Both the position numbers and the translations under genes were made by a program. Below are positions 36,551 through 45,948 of a stretch of 64,000 nucleotides of DNA, in pieces. Numbering within the stretch: the first letter of the stretch is position 1; each line of letters starts with the position of its first letter. The notes below the pieces were generated by a model. The model was not told the origin of the DNA. It did no database searches and saw only the letters and a list, made by a program, of their open reading frames with translations. This DNA is from Pseudomonas farsensis (GTDB lineage: Bacteria > Pseudomonadota > Gammaproteobacteria > Pseudomonadales > Pseudomonadaceae), in NCBI RefSeq assembly GCF_014268805.2, contig NZ_JABWRF020000003.1, forward strand, positions 1-64,000. Direction: 5' to 3'.

Positions 36551-38068
36551 ATGACTACGTCCACCAGCACGTCTCCTACGCCGCGCCCAGAGGATGAAAA
36601 CCTCGGCCTCGGCGCCAACCTGGCCTATGGCCTGCAGCATGTTCTGACCATGTACGGCGGCATCGTTGCAGTGCCGCTGATTCTCGGCCAAGCCGCAGGG
36701 CTTGGGCCGGCTGAGATCGGCCTGCTGATCGCCGCGTCGTTGTTTGCCGGGGGCCTTGCGACCCTGCTGCAAACCCTCGGCCTGCCGTTCTTCGGCTGTC
36801 AGCTGCCGTTGGTACAAGGGGTGTCGTTCGCCGGAGTGGCGACCATGGGTGCAATCATCAGCAGCGAAGGCGGCGGTGGCTTGCAGGGCGTACTGGGCGC
36901 GGTCATGGCGGCTTCGTTGATCGGTTTTCTGATCACCCCAGTGTTCTCGCGCATTACCAAGTTCTTCCCACCACTGGTAACCGGCATCGTCATCACCACC
37001 ATCGGCCTGACCCTGATGCCGGTGGCCGCACGCTGGGTGATGGGTGGCAACAGCGCATCGCCGGAATTCGGCAGCGTGGCCAATATCGGCCTGGCCGGGC
37101 TGACCTTTGCCATCGTGCTGTTGCTGAGTAAATTGGGCAACGCAGCCATTTCACGCCTGTCGATCCTGCTGGCGATGGTGGTCGGCACCCTGATCGCCTG
37201 GTCCCTGGGCATGGCCGACTTCAGCAAGGTCAGCGAGGGCCCGATGTTCGCCTTCCCCACGCCGTTCCATTTCGGCATGCCAACGTTCCACATCGCAGCC
37301 ATCCTGTCGATGTGCATCGTGATCATGGTGACGCTGGTGGAAACTTCGGCGGACATTCTGGCGGTCGGTGACATCATCGACACCAAGGTCGATTCCAAGC
37401 GCCTGGGCGATGGCCTGCGCGCCGACATGGCATCGAGCATGCTGGCGCCGATCTTCGGCTCGTTCACCCAGAGCGCATTCGCCCAGAACGTAGGCTTGGT
37501 GGCAGTGACCGGGGTCAAGAGCCGCTATGTGGTGGCCACCGGCGGGGTCATTCTGGTGGTGCTCGGCCTGCTGCCGGTCATGGGCCGGATCATCGCCGCT
37601 GTACCCACGCCAGTGCTGGGCGGCGCCGGCATCGTGCTGTTCGGCACGGTCGCGGCCAGTGGCATCCGCACCCTGAGCAAGGTCAGCTACAAGAACAACG
37701 TCAACCTGATCATCGTGGCGGCCTCATTGGGCTTCGGCATGATCCCCATCGCTGCCCCGACCTTCTACCACAACTTCCCTAACTGGTTCGAAACCATCTT
37801 CCACTCCGGTATCAGCTCGGCGGCGATCATGGCCATATTGCTGAACCTGATGTTCAACCACTTCACCACCGGCAACTCGGAAAACCAATCCGTTTTCGCC
37901 GCGGCCTACGAGCGCACCATCCAGTACTCCGACATCTCGGCACTGCGCGACGGCGATTACTTCAAGGACGGCAAGTTGTTCGATGCCGAGGGTAATGAAG
38001 TGCCGGTACTGGAGCTGGACGAGCAAGGTAACCAGGCGCCCCGGCGCAAGGCGGTGGCCGAGCACTGA
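36551..38068 (+). CDS. NCS2 family xanthine/urate-type permease
   Basis: A 505-residue nucleobase:cation symporter with about 14 membrane helices. The NAT signature QNVGLVAVTGVKSR (about residue 316) and the TM1 segment YGLQHVLTMYGGIVAVPLIL place it in the NCS2 family. The TG ending of the signature is more usual for xanthine or urate transporters than for uracil. The C-terminus (480-505) is charged and cytoplasmic. A terminator at 38093-38126 follows, and a GntR-like operator precedes it. The exact substrate is not certain. Confidence 0.87.
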   Translation: MTTSTSTSPTPRPEDENLGLGANLAYGLQHVLTMYGGIVAVPLILGQAAGLGPAEIGLLIAASLFAGGLATLLQTLGLPFFGCQLPLVQGVSFAGVATMGAIISSEGGGGLQGVLGAVMAASLIGFLITPVFSRITKFFPPLVTGIVITTIGLTLMPVAARWVMGGNSASPEFGSVANIGLAGLTFAIVLLLSKLGNAAISRLSILLAMVVGTLIAWSLGMADFSKVSEGPMFAFPTPFHFGMPTFHIAAILSMCIVIMVTLVETSADILAVGDIIDTKVDSKRLGDGLRADMASSMLAPIFGSFTQSAFAQNVGLVAVTGVKSRYVVATGGVILVVLGLLPVMGRIIAAVPTPVLGGAGIVLFGTVAASGIRTLSKVSYKNNVNLIIVAASLGFGMIPIAAPTFYHNFPNWFETIFHSGISSAAIMAILLNLMFNHFTTGNSENQSVFAAAYERTIQYSDISALRDGDYFKDGKLFDAEGNEVPVLELDEQGNQAPRRKAVAEH

Positions 38069-38092
38069 CTGCTGATCGAGGCAGTCAACGCA

Positions 38093-38126
38093 GGGCAGCC
38101 GACGCGCATCGTCGGCTGCCCTTTTT
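38093..38126 (+). terminator. Intrinsic terminator of the NCS2 permease
   Basis: GGGCAGCCGAC and GTCGGCTGCCC form a perfect 11-bp stem around GCGCATC, followed by TTTTT. It also lies just beyond the end of the convergent radA. Confidence 0.92.
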
Positions 38127-38127
38127 G

Positions 38128-39495
38128 CTACTCGAACAACGCATCCAGCGCCTGTTCCAGCCGGGTTACTGCAATCACCTGCAAGCCTGCCGGCGATTCC
38201 TTGGGGGCGTTGCCCTTGGGTACGATGGCGCGTTTGAAGCCGTGCTTGGCGGCCTCTTTAAGGCGCTCCTGGCCGCTGGGCACCGGGCGCACTTCGCCAG
38301 ACAGACCGATTTCGCCGAACACCAGCAGGTCATGGGCCAGCGGCCGGTTGCGCAGGCTCGACATCACTGCCGCCAGCAGCGCCAGGTCAGAGGCGGTCTC
38401 CAGCACCTTGACGCCGCCGACCACGTTGAGGAAAACGTCCTGGTCGTGGGTGGGGATTCCGCCATGGCGATGCAGCACCGCCAGCAACATGGCCAGGCGG
38501 TTCTGATCAAGGCCCAGGGTGACCCGGCGTGGGTTGGCCAGATGGCTGTCGTCGACCAGCGCCTGAACCTCCACCAGCATTGGCCGGGTGCCTTCCCAAG
38601 TGGCCATCACCACACTGCCGGGTACTTCTTCCTGGGTGCGGTTGAGGAAGATGGCCGAGGGGTTGGACACCTCCTTGAGGCCACGGTCAGTCATGCCGAA
38701 CACGCCCAGCTCGTTGACCGCGCCGAAGCGGTTTTTCACAGCCCGCAGCAAACGCAGACGCCCGTCCGACTCACCCTCGAAATACAGCACGGTATCGACC
38801 ATGTGCTCAAGCACGCGCGGCCCGGCCAGCGAGCCTTCTTTGGTGACATGGCCAACCAGGAAGATCGCCGTGCCGCTCTGCTTGGCGTAGCGCACCAGCA
38901 ACGCAGTGCTCTCGCGCACCTGCGCCACGCCACCAGGCGCAGATTGCAACTGCTCGGTAAAGATGGTCTGGATCGAGTCGATCACCATGACCCGGGGTTT
39001 TTCCTGGCGGGCGGTGGCGATGATGGTTTCGATGCAGGTTTCGGTCATCACCTTGAGCTTGTCCTGGGGCAGGCCCAGGCGCCGCGAGCGCATGGCCACC
39101 TGTTGCTGCGACTCTTCGCCAGTGACGTACAACGCCGGCATTTGCGTGGCGATGTTGCACAGGGTCTGCAGCAGGATGGTCGATTTGCCGATACCTGGGT
39201 CGCCGCCAATCAGCACCACCGAACCGTCGACCAGGCCGCCGCCGAGCACCCGGTCCAGCTCGCCGCTGCTGGTGCTGAAACGTGGGATTTCCTCGACGCT
39301 GACTTCGGCCAGGGTCTTGAGCTGGGCCTGTTGCCCGGTCCAGCCGGCGCGCCCGCTGGGGGCGGCAGCGCCACCGCTTTCGATCATGGTTTCGACCAGG
39401 GTATTCCAGGCCCCGCAGTCGGCGCACTGGCCAGCCCATTTGGGGAAGGTCGCGCCGCACTCGGTGCAGCCATACAAGCGCTTGGCCTTGGCCAT
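38128..39495 (-). CDS. radA: DNA repair protein RadA
   Basis: A 455-residue RecA-like protein that drives branch migration in recombination. The N-terminal zinc finger is CTECGATFPKWAGQCADCG; Walker A is GGDPGIGKST; the RadA motif KNRFGAVNELGVF is intact; the C-terminal quarter is a Lon-like domain. The start is the ATG at 39495 (MAKAKRLYGCTEC), which gives the standard N-terminus; 25 extra in-frame residues upstream are unlike the family. Confidence 0.96.
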   Translation of the reverse strand: MAKAKRLYGCTECGATFPKWAGQCADCGAWNTLVETMIESGGAAAPSGRAGWTGQQAQLKTLAEVSVEEIPRFSTSSGELDRVLGGGLVDGSVVLIGGDPGIGKSTILLQTLCNIATQMPALYVTGEESQQQVAMRSRRLGLPQDKLKVMTETCIETIIATARQEKPRVMVIDSIQTIFTEQLQSAPGGVAQVRESTALLVRYAKQSGTAIFLVGHVTKEGSLAGPRVLEHMVDTVLYFEGESDGRLRLLRAVKNRFGAVNELGVFGMTDRGLKEVSNPSAIFLNRTQEEVPGSVVMATWEGTRPMLVEVQALVDDSHLANPRRVTLGLDQNRLAMLLAVLHRHGGIPTHDQDVFLNVVGGVKVLETASDLALLAAVMSSLRNRPLAHDLLVFGEIGLSGEVRPVPSGQERLKEAAKHGFKRAIVPKGNAPKESPAGLQVIAVTRLEQALDALFE

Positions 39496-39675
39496 GGACG
39501 GGGTACTCCTGGAAAAAACCGCCATGATAGCCGAACCGCAGGTGCTCACGGGCGCCCTGGGATGCGACAAAACTATTCGGTCTAACCGAAGTCAACAGCC
39601 CTGTATCCAGCGCATGAAGCGTCACAGTGGCTTACACTGCGTTTACCTCACCATTTGTTACAAGGAAAATCCAAC

Positions 39676-40086
39676 ATGGGCGTGCTCAGTGAGTTCAAGG
39701 CCTTCGCGGTCAAGGGCAATGTGGTCGATATGGCCGTGGGTATCATTATCGGCGCGGCCTTCGGCAAGATCGTCTCATCGTTCGTGGGCGATGTGGTCAT
39801 GCCGCCACTGGGCCTGTTGATCGGCGGTGTCGACTTCAGCGACCTGGCGGTAGTGCTCAAGCCCGCCGCAGGCGATGTGCCGGCAGTGGTGCTGGCCTAC
39901 GGCAAGTTCATCCAGACGGTGATCGACTTCGTGATCGTTGCCTTCGCCATTTTCATGGGCGTAAAAGCCATCAACCGCCTCAAGCGCGAGGAGGCCGTGG
40001 CCCCCAGCGCACCGCCAGTACCGACCCCACAGGAAACCCTCCTGACCGAGATTCGCGACCTCCTCAAGCACCAGCAGCAGAAATAA
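39676..40086 (+). CDS. mscL: Large-conductance mechanosensitive channel
   Basis: A 136-residue pentameric channel that vents solutes on osmotic downshock. TM1 carries [23 protein letters not shown] in split form; TM2 is [20 protein letters not shown]; and a C-terminal helix follows. Length matches the family. The ATG at 39676 lies 9 nt after AAGGA. A bidirectional terminator separates it from the convergent fpr. Confidence 0.96.
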   Translation: MGVLSEFKAFAVKGNVVDMAVGIIIGAAFGKIVSSFVGDVVMPPLGLLIGGVDFSDLAVVLKPAAGDVPAVVLAYGKFIQTVIDFVIVAFAIFMGVKAINRLKREEAVAPSAPPVPTPQETLLTEIRDLLKHQQQK

Positions 40087-40112
40087 GCGGCAAGCTTCGG
40101 GCTGCAAGCGAC

Positions 40113-40162
40113 AAGAAAAAGCCGGACCGCAGTTGCTGACAAAGCGCGGCCCGGCTTTTTCT
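40113..40162. terminator. Bidirectional terminator between mscL and fpr
   Basis: AAGAAAAAGCCGGACCGC and GCGGCCCGGCTTTTTCTT pair with one mismatch around a 14-nt loop. Each strand ends in a T run after the stem, so it can serve both convergent genes. Confidence 0.88.
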
Positions 40163-40182
40163 TGCAGCTTGCAGCTTGCCTT

Positions 40183-40959
40183 CTACCAGTAGTTCTCGAC
40201 GGCCACTTGGCCGGGGCGTTTGCTCAGGCTCAGTTGCAGGTCTCGGGCCTTCAGCACTTGGCGCGTCTCATCGATCATCTGCGGGTTGCCGCAGAGCATC
40301 ACCCGCGAATGCTCCGGCGACAGCTCAAGCCCGGCCGCCTTCTCTAACTCGCCGGTTTCAATCAATGTGGTAATACGCGCATTCAGCGCCCCAGGGTGCG
40401 CCTCGCGGGTGACCACCGGGATGAACTGCAACTTGCCGGCGAATTCGGCCAGGTAGTCGCGCTGCTCAAGCTCGGCGATTTCCTGCTCGTAGGCCAGTTC
40501 CTGGGCTTCGCGCACCGAATACACAAGCTTGATGTTATCGAAACGCTCCCAGGCTTCGAAGTCCTGCAAGATCGACATGAACGGTGCAATACCGGTACCT
40601 GTGGCCAGCAACCACAGATCGCGGCCGCCGACGAAACGGTCCAGGGTCAGGTAGCCGAACGCCTGGCGGTCGATCAGCAAGGTATCGCCCTGCCCCAGGC
40701 GGCTCAACTCGCTGGTGAACTCGCCGCCGGGCACCACGATGGAGAAGAAGTCCAGATATTCATCGTGGGGGGCGCTGACCATAGAATACGCCCGCCACAC
40801 CACGCTGCCATCCGCCTTGGTCACACCCAGACGGGCGAACTGGCCAGCGCGAAAACGGAAACCGCTGTCACGGCTGACGCGCAGGCTGAACAGGTTCGGC
40901 GTCAGGGGCTGGACATCGAGCAGAGTCTGGCGGGTGAACTTGTCGGCACTGGCGGTCAT
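40183..40959 (-). CDS. fpr: Ferredoxin-NADP(+) reductase
   Basis: A 258-residue flavoenzyme exchanging electrons between NADPH and ferredoxin or flavodoxin. The FAD motif is FRAGQFARLG with RAYSMVSAP; the NADP site starts at LLATGTGIAPFMSIL; the protein ends in VAVENYW. P. putida has two such enzymes; the neighbourhood (radA, mscL, orphan luxR) suggests the FprB-like copy. No LysR-type finR neighbour is present, supporting this. Confidence 0.94.
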   Translation of the reverse strand: MTASADKFTRQTLLDVQPLTPNLFSLRVSRDSGFRFRAGQFARLGVTKADGSVVWRAYSMVSAPHDEYLDFFSIVVPGGEFTSELSRLGQGDTLLIDRQAFGYLTLDRFVGGRDLWLLATGTGIAPFMSILQDFEAWERFDNIKLVYSVREAQELAYEQEIAELEQRDYLAEFAGKLQFIPVVTREAHPGALNARITTLIETGELEKAAGLELSPEHSRVMLCGNPQMIDETRQVLKARDLQLSLSKRPGQVAVENYW

Positions 40960-41168
40960 TTCGGGCTCCTGGAATCAGATGCGCCAAGTGTCGCGCAAAG
41001 CGCCGCAGATAAACACCGCCGGTTTGTAAGGCATCGCGCGAACACGCGTTTTTGCTAAAGAAGAGTAAGGGCTATAGCAAAAAAAACGAGCAGCCGATCA
41101 CGACTTTTCCTACACTTCGCTCGTGCAGCATGGAAATTGGATCCACAGCGATCAATGGAGTTTCACCG

Positions 41169-41873
41169 ATGAAACACTGGGAAAGCAACGCACTTCAGCA
41201 ACTGATGCTGGATTCAGACCCGCAGCGGGTGTTTGCCCAGGCTGTGCGTCTTGCCCAAGAGCTGGACATGGAGTTCGTCGGCCTGAGCCTGCACTTGCAC
41301 GTCGCCGCGCATTCCCCCCAAGTGATTCTGTACAACAACTACCCCAAGGAATTTAACCAGCGCTATCAGCAAGACCGCTTCATCAGGATAGATCCGATAG
41401 TATCGATGTGCCACCAAAGTACAATGCCTGTGCTGTGGTGCGACGAGCAGTTCGAGGAAGTTCCGCATTTGCGTGAGGCCGCTTGCCAACATGGGATGAG
41501 GCACGGCTGGAGCCAATCGGTGCATGACCTGCTGCACAACGAAAGCCAGCTCAGCGTGTCGCGCGCGCTAAACCCCATCGACACCCACGAGCTGTACGCC
41601 AAGAGTGGGCAGGTCATGTGGCTGTGCCATACGCTGCACGCGGTGCTCAGCGAGCATCACCTGGCAAGCTTGACCCCACCGCCGCAATTGAGCGAGCGCG
41701 AGAAAGAAGTGCTGAAATGGTCCGCAGAAGGCAAGACCGCTTCCGATGTGGCAACTATTCTGTCGCTCTCGACCAGCACCGTGAATTTCCATCTGCGCAA
41801 CGTCATCAGCAAATTCGACGCCTGTAACAAGACCCGCGCCATCGTCAAGGCAACCCGCCAAGGCTTGGTCTGA
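41169..41873 (+). CDS. ppoR: Orphan LuxR-type regulator (PpoR-like)
   Basis: A 234-residue regulator with an N-terminal autoinducer-binding domain and a C-terminal GerE helix-turn-helix (LSEREKEVLKWSAEGKTASD). Ligand-site residues Y66, D75, P76 and W90 match the LuxR pattern, but the usual tryptophan three residues after the YP of YPKEF is Phe62. No luxI synthase is nearby. The place between fpr and rlmG fits PpoR, an orphan acyl-homoserine-lactone responder of P. putida. The ATG at 41169 replaces a longer frame that starts in the fpr leader. Confidence 0.82.
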   Translation: MKHWESNALQQLMLDSDPQRVFAQAVRLAQELDMEFVGLSLHLHVAAHSPQVILYNNYPKEFNQRYQQDRFIRIDPIVSMCHQSTMPVLWCDEQFEEVPHLREAACQHGMRHGWSQSVHDLLHNESQLSVSRALNPIDTHELYAKSGQVMWLCHTLHAVLSEHHLASLTPPPQLSEREKEVLKWSAEGKTASDVATILSLSTSTVNFHLRNVISKFDACNKTRAIVKATRQGLV

Positions 41874-41971
41874 CAGCACGCTCCCCCGCAACTGGCAAAG
41901 CCCTGTAGAATCGCCCGCCTCAAGCCTGTCGCGCCGAGCGCCAGGCAGATCCGCAGCAGAGCCGCCACGTC

Positions 41972-43096
41972 ATGCCCTTGTTCAACAGCCCCTTCGCCGA
42001 CCTCGACCTGATCCGCCAGCCGGAGCAGGCCAACGACCCGTTGCTGGCCTTCGATGCCGCCGACCAGTACTTGCTGGAGCACCTGGCTGCCCAGGCGCCG
42101 CAGCCAGGTTGCCGGGTGCTGATTCTCAACGACAGTTTCGGTGCCTTGGCTGCAAGCTTGACTGGGCAGGTGCAGGTCACCAGCAGTGGCGACTCGCATC
42201 TGGCGCGCATGGCGCTGGAAAAAAACCTCGCCCGTAACGGCAAGGGCTTCGACAGCGTGCCGTTCATCGCCGCCAACCAGGCCTGGCAGGGGCCGTTCGA
42301 TTGGGTGCTGCTGCGCGTACCCAAGACCCTCGCCCTGCTCGAAGAACAGCTGATCCGCCTGCAGGGCCATCTGGCCCCCGGTGCGCAAGTGGTTGCCGGG
42401 GCGATGATCAAGCACCTGCCGCGGGCCGCCGGTGACCTGATGGAAAGGTACATTGGGCCAGTGCAGGCTTCGCTGGCGCAGAAAAAGGCGCGGCTGCTGA
42501 CCGCTACCCTGGCGGATCGGCCACACGCACGTTCGCCCTACCCATGCCGTTACCTGCTCGATGAGCCGGCGCTTGAGTTGGTCAACCATGCCAACGTGTT
42601 TTGCCGCGAAGGGCTGGACATCGGCACCCGCGCCTTCCTGCCGCACCTGCCCCAAGGCCTGGGCAACGCCCGTGTGGCAGACCTTGGCTGCGGCAACGGC
42701 GTACTGGCCATCGCCAGCGCCCTGCGCAACCCGGATGCCCATTACACCTTGGTGGACGAGTCGTACATGGCCGTGCAGTCCGCCCGGGACAACTGGCAGG
42801 CGGCGCTGGGCGAGCGTGAGGCGGACATACTCGCCGCCGACGGCCTGGCCGGGGTCGAGAAGCAATCGCTGGATGTGGTGCTGTGCAACCCACCGTTCCA
42901 CCAGCAGCAGGTGGTTGGCGATTTTCTGGCATGGCGCATGTTCCAGCAGGCGCGTGAAGCGCTGGTGGTCGGTGGCGCGCTGTACATCGTCGGCAACCGC
43001 CACCTGGGCTACCACAGCAAGCTGGCACGCTTGTTCAGAGGCGTAGAGCAGGTTGCCGCCACGCCGAAGTTCGTGGTGCTCAAGGCGCGTAAGTGA
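41972..43096 (+). CDS. rlmG: 23S rRNA G1835 N2-methyltransferase
   Basis: A 374-residue enzyme with two Rossmann-like domains; the C-terminal one holds motif I VADLGCGNGVLAIAS (about residue 232) and the catalytic LCNPPFHQQQ (about 306). The N-terminal half is the degenerate RNA-binding methyltransferase fold typical of RlmG/RsmC. Acts on 23S rRNA in the cytoplasm. It lies 98 nt after ppoR. Confidence 0.92.
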   Translation: MPLFNSPFADLDLIRQPEQANDPLLAFDAADQYLLEHLAAQAPQPGCRVLILNDSFGALAASLTGQVQVTSSGDSHLARMALEKNLARNGKGFDSVPFIAANQAWQGPFDWVLLRVPKTLALLEEQLIRLQGHLAPGAQVVAGAMIKHLPRAAGDLMERYIGPVQASLAQKKARLLTATLADRPHARSPYPCRYLLDEPALELVNHANVFCREGLDIGTRAFLPHLPQGLGNARVADLGCGNGVLAIASALRNPDAHYTLVDESYMAVQSARDNWQAALGEREADILAADGLAGVEKQSLDVVLCNPPFHQQQVVGDFLAWRMFQQAREALVVGGALYIVGNRHLGYHSKLARLFRGVEQVAATPKFVVLKARK

Positions 43097-43104
43097 ACGA
43101 GGCA

Positions 43105-43330
43105 GAGTGGGACATTCTAAGATTTTGTACAACCCTGCCCTGGCCTCATCGCAGGCTATCGCCAGCTCCCACAAAGACCGCGCACAACCAAAATATCGAG
43201 GCGTGAGCTGGATTCCTGTGGGAGCTGGCGACAGCCTGCGATGAGGCCGGAACAAGCCTGCACATAACTGCGCGCCTCAAATTCGGCGTGGGAGCGGGCT
43301 TGCCCCGCGATGGGCCGTGCAGCAGCCCGT
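43105..43330. repeat. Composite repeat modules after rlmG
   Basis: It holds the TTCTAAGATTTTGTACAACC module (43117-43137), the CTCATCGCAGGCTATCGCC module (43146-43173) and its inverted partner (43220-43248), and a REP unit GTGGGAGCGGGCTTGCCCCG (43289-43308). No gene is seen in the rlmG to cio gap. Confidence 0.75.
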
Positions 43331-43348
43331 TGGCAGTCACTCAGTCGT

Positions 43349-43489
43349 TCAATGCGTGCTCAGCCCCGCCGCACTCATGAACAAGCGCATCCCGTAAGCC
43401 ACCACACCCAACGCAGCCACGCTCAGTGCCCAGATCAGTACCAGCCAGCCAAGGCGCTGCCATAGCGGCTTCTTCTGCTCGATATCCAT
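43349..43489 (-). CDS. Small DUF2474-type partner of the cio oxidase
   Basis: A 46-residue single-pass membrane protein beginning MDIEQKKPLWQRLGWLV, with one helix at about 13-35. It follows cioB by 13 nt, where small subunits of bd-type oxidases (CydX-like) are encoded. AGGAG lies 7 nt before the ATG at 43489, whereas an earlier ATG at 43495 is only 1 nt from it. It probably helps assemble or stabilise the oxidase. Confidence 0.82.
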   Translation of the reverse strand: MDIEQKKPLWQRLGWLVLIWALSVAALGVVAYGMRLFMSAAGLSTH

Positions 43490-43502
43490 CTGCATGCTCC
43501 TG

Positions 43503-44510
43503 CTAATGGTAACCATCGTCATGGGTAACCTTGCCGCGGAACACGTAATAGCTCCAGAACGTGTAGCCCAGGATGAACGGCAGGATGAACAGCGTGCCCA
43601 CCAGCATGAAGCCCTGGCTCTGCGGGGGCGCTGCGGCGTCCCAGATGCTGATCGACGGCGGGATGATGTTCGGCCACAGGCTGATACCAAGGCCGCTGTA
43701 GCCCAGGAAGATCAACACCAGCGTCAGCAGGAACGGCAGGTAGTGCGCGCGGCGCTGCACTGCGCGCAGCAACTGGTAGAACGTCACCAGCACCAGCAGC
43801 GGCACCGGCATGAACCACACAAGGTTGGGCATGCTGAACCAGCGGTCGGCGATTTGCGGGTAGGCAATCGGCGTCCACAGGCTGACCACCCCGATCACCG
43901 CCAGCAGCACCAGCGCCAACGGCCGGGCCACCTCGTGCATCTTCTGTTGCAGCGGCCCTTCGGTTTTCATGATCAGCCAGGTGCAGCCCAGCAGCGCGTA
44001 GGCGACGATCAGGCCCAGCCCCGAGAACAGGGTGAACGGCGTCAGCCAGTCCAGCGTACCGCCCACGAACTTGCGGTCCACCACCTTGAAGCCTTCGATG
44101 AAGGCACCCAGCGCCACGCCTTGGAAGAAGGTCGCCACCAGCGAACCCCAGATGAACGCCTTGTCCCAGATGTGGCGTTTGTGGGCCCGCGCCTTGAAGC
44201 GGAACTCGAACGCCACGCCCCGGAAGATCAGCCCCACCAGCATCAGGATCAATGGCAGGTACAGCGCCTCAAGCACCACCGAATAGGCCAGCGGGAAAGC
44301 GCCGAACAATGCCGCGCCGCCCAGCACCAGCCAGGTTTCGTTGCCGTCCCATACCGGCGCGACGGTGTTCATCATTACATCGCGGTCGCCCTCGGCCTGA
44401 ACGAACGGAAAAAGAATGCCGATCCCCAGGTCGAAGCCGTCCATGACCACGTACATCATCACCCCGAAGATGATGATCACGGCCCAGATCAGCGCAAGGT
44501 CGATGCCCAT
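43503..44510 (-). CDS. cioB: Cyanide-insensitive terminal oxidase subunit II
   Basis: A 335-residue membrane protein with eight or nine helices. GFDLGIGILFPFV near the N-terminus, NGNETWLVLGGAALF (preceded by APVWDG) and the C-terminal TFWSYYVFRGKV are typical of CydB/CioB. It starts 1 nt after the cioA stop, indicating tight coupling. It forms the bd-type quinol oxidase with CioA. Confidence 0.94.
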   Translation of the reverse strand: MGIDLALIWAVIIIFGVMMYVVMDGFDLGIGILFPFVQAEGDRDVMMNTVAPVWDGNETWLVLGGAALFGAFPLAYSVVLEALYLPLILMLVGLIFRGVAFEFRFKARAHKRHIWDKAFIWGSLVATFFQGVALGAFIEGFKVVDRKFVGGTLDWLTPFTLFSGLGLIVAYALLGCTWLIMKTEGPLQQKMHEVARPLALVLLAVIGVVSLWTPIAYPQIADRWFSMPNLVWFMPVPLLVLVTFYQLLRAVQRRAHYLPFLLTLVLIFLGYSGLGISLWPNIIPPSISIWDAAAPPQSQGFMLVGTLFILPFILGYTFWSYYVFRGKVTHDDGYH

Positions 44511-44511
44511 C

Positions 44512-45948
44512 TCAATTCCCCTTGTTCAGGCGGGTGGAGTCGGCCTCATGGCCATCGTCTGCGGCTGAAAGCGGCCGCGCTGGCGTGCGTTGCTGGCCAG
44601 GGCCACCCGGCGGCTGGGAATCGCCCTCCCCGGTATGCGGGCCCTTGCGCACAAGGCGCATCATGTAGCCCAGGCCGGTGCCAAACAGCGCAAAGTACAC
44701 CACCACGAACATCACCAAGGTAAAGCCGAGCTGGGCATAACTGTGGTTGGACACCCCGTCGGCGGTGCGCATCAGCCCGTAGACCACCCACGGCTGGCGA
44801 CCGATTTCGGTGGTGAACCAGCCCGCCAGGATGGCGATCAGCCCAGACGGCCCCATCCACAGGGTCAGGTAAAGGAATGGCCGCGAGCTGTACAGCGTGC
44901 CGCGCTTGCGCAGCCACAGGCTCCACAGGCCGACGAAGATCATCAGGAAACCAAGCCCGACCATGACCCGGAACGACCAGAACACAATGGTCGAGTTGGG
45001 CCGGTCTTCAGGCGGGAAGTCCTTCATCGCCGGCACCTGTTTGTCCAGGCTGTGGGTCAGGATCAAACTGCCGAGGGCCGGGATCTCGATTTTGTAGCGG
45101 GTCGTCTCGGCCTGCATGTCAGGGATGCCGAAGAGGATCAGCGGGGTCGGCTCGCCGGGTTTGTTCTCCCAGTGGCCTTCAATAGCGGCAATTTTTACCG
45201 GCTGGTGTTTCAGCGTGTTCAGGCCATGGAAGTCGCCGATGACCGCCTGGATCGGCGTCACGATCAGCGCCATCCACATGGCCATCGACAGCATCTTGCG
45301 CACCGCGGGGTTGTCACGCCCGCGCAGCAGGTGCCAGGCCGCCGAAGCGCCGACGAAGAACGCCGTGGCAACGAACGCCGCAGTGGCCATGTGCATCAGG
45401 CGATAGGGGAACGAGGGGTTGAAGATGACCGCCAGCCAATCGACCGGAATCACCCGACCATCGACGATTTCAAAGCCCTGAGGGGTCTGCATCCAGCTGT
45501 TGGAGGCCAGGATCCAGAAGGTCGACACCAGCGTGCCGATGGCCACCATGACGGTTGCGAAAAAGTGCAGGCCGCGCCCGACCCGGTTCCAGCCAAACAG
45601 CATGACGCCAAGAAAACCGGCTTCAAGGAAGAACGCGGTGAGGACTTCGTAGGTGAGCAGCGGGCCAGTAATAGCCCCGGCGAAGTCGGAGAACTGGCTC
45701 CAGTTGGTACCGAACTGATATGCCATGACCAACCCGGAGACCACGCCCATGCCGAAGTTGACGGCAAAGATCTTCGACCAGAAATGGTAGAGGTCACGGT
45801 AGGTATCGTTGGACGTTCTCAGCCACAGGCCTTCGAGAACCGCCAGGTAGCTCGCCAGGCCAATGGTGATGGCTGGGAACAGGATGTGAAACGACACGGT
45901 AAAGGCAAACTGGATTCGGGCGAGCTCTAGGGCTTCTAATCCGAACAT
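44512..45948 (-). CDS. cioA: Cyanide-insensitive terminal oxidase subunit I
   Basis: A 478-residue quinol oxidase subunit carrying the three haems. Heme and quinol landmarks include FHILFPAITIG, EGHWEN and GRQPWVVYGLMRT. The Q loop is of the short type that separates CioA from E. coli CydA and gives cyanide resistance. It is the first gene of cioA-cioB-small subunit. An exact ANR/FNR half-site pair lies 145 nt upstream (46093-46106). Confidence 0.95.
   Translation of the reverse strand: MFGLEALELARIQFAFTVSFHILFPAITIGLASYLAVLEGLWLRTSNDTYRDLYHFWSKIFAVNFGMGVVSGLVMAYQFGTNWSQFSDFAGAITGPLLTYEVLTAFFLEAGFLGVMLFGWNRVGRGLHFFATVMVAIGTLVSTFWILASNSWMQTPQGFEIVDGRVIPVDWLAVIFNPSFPYRLMHMATAAFVATAFFVGASAAWHLLRGRDNPAVRKMLSMAMWMALIVTPIQAVIGDFHGLNTLKHQPVKIAAIEGHWENKPGEPTPLILFGIPDMQAETTRYKIEIPALGSLILTHSLDKQVPAMKDFPPEDRPNSTIVFWSFRVMVGLGFLMIFVGLWSLWLRKRGTLYSSRPFLYLTLWMGPSGLIAILAGWFTTEIGRQPWVVYGLMRTADGVSNHSYAQLGFTLVMFVVVYFALFGTGLGYMMRLVRKGPHTGEGDSQPPGGPGQQRTPARPLSAADDGHEADSTRLNKGN

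Noticed and set aside
41169..41873. Acyl-homoserine-lactone synthase partner or lux box near the LuxR gene
   Set aside because: No luxI-like frame and no CT-N12-AG dyad found in the flanking 2 kb.
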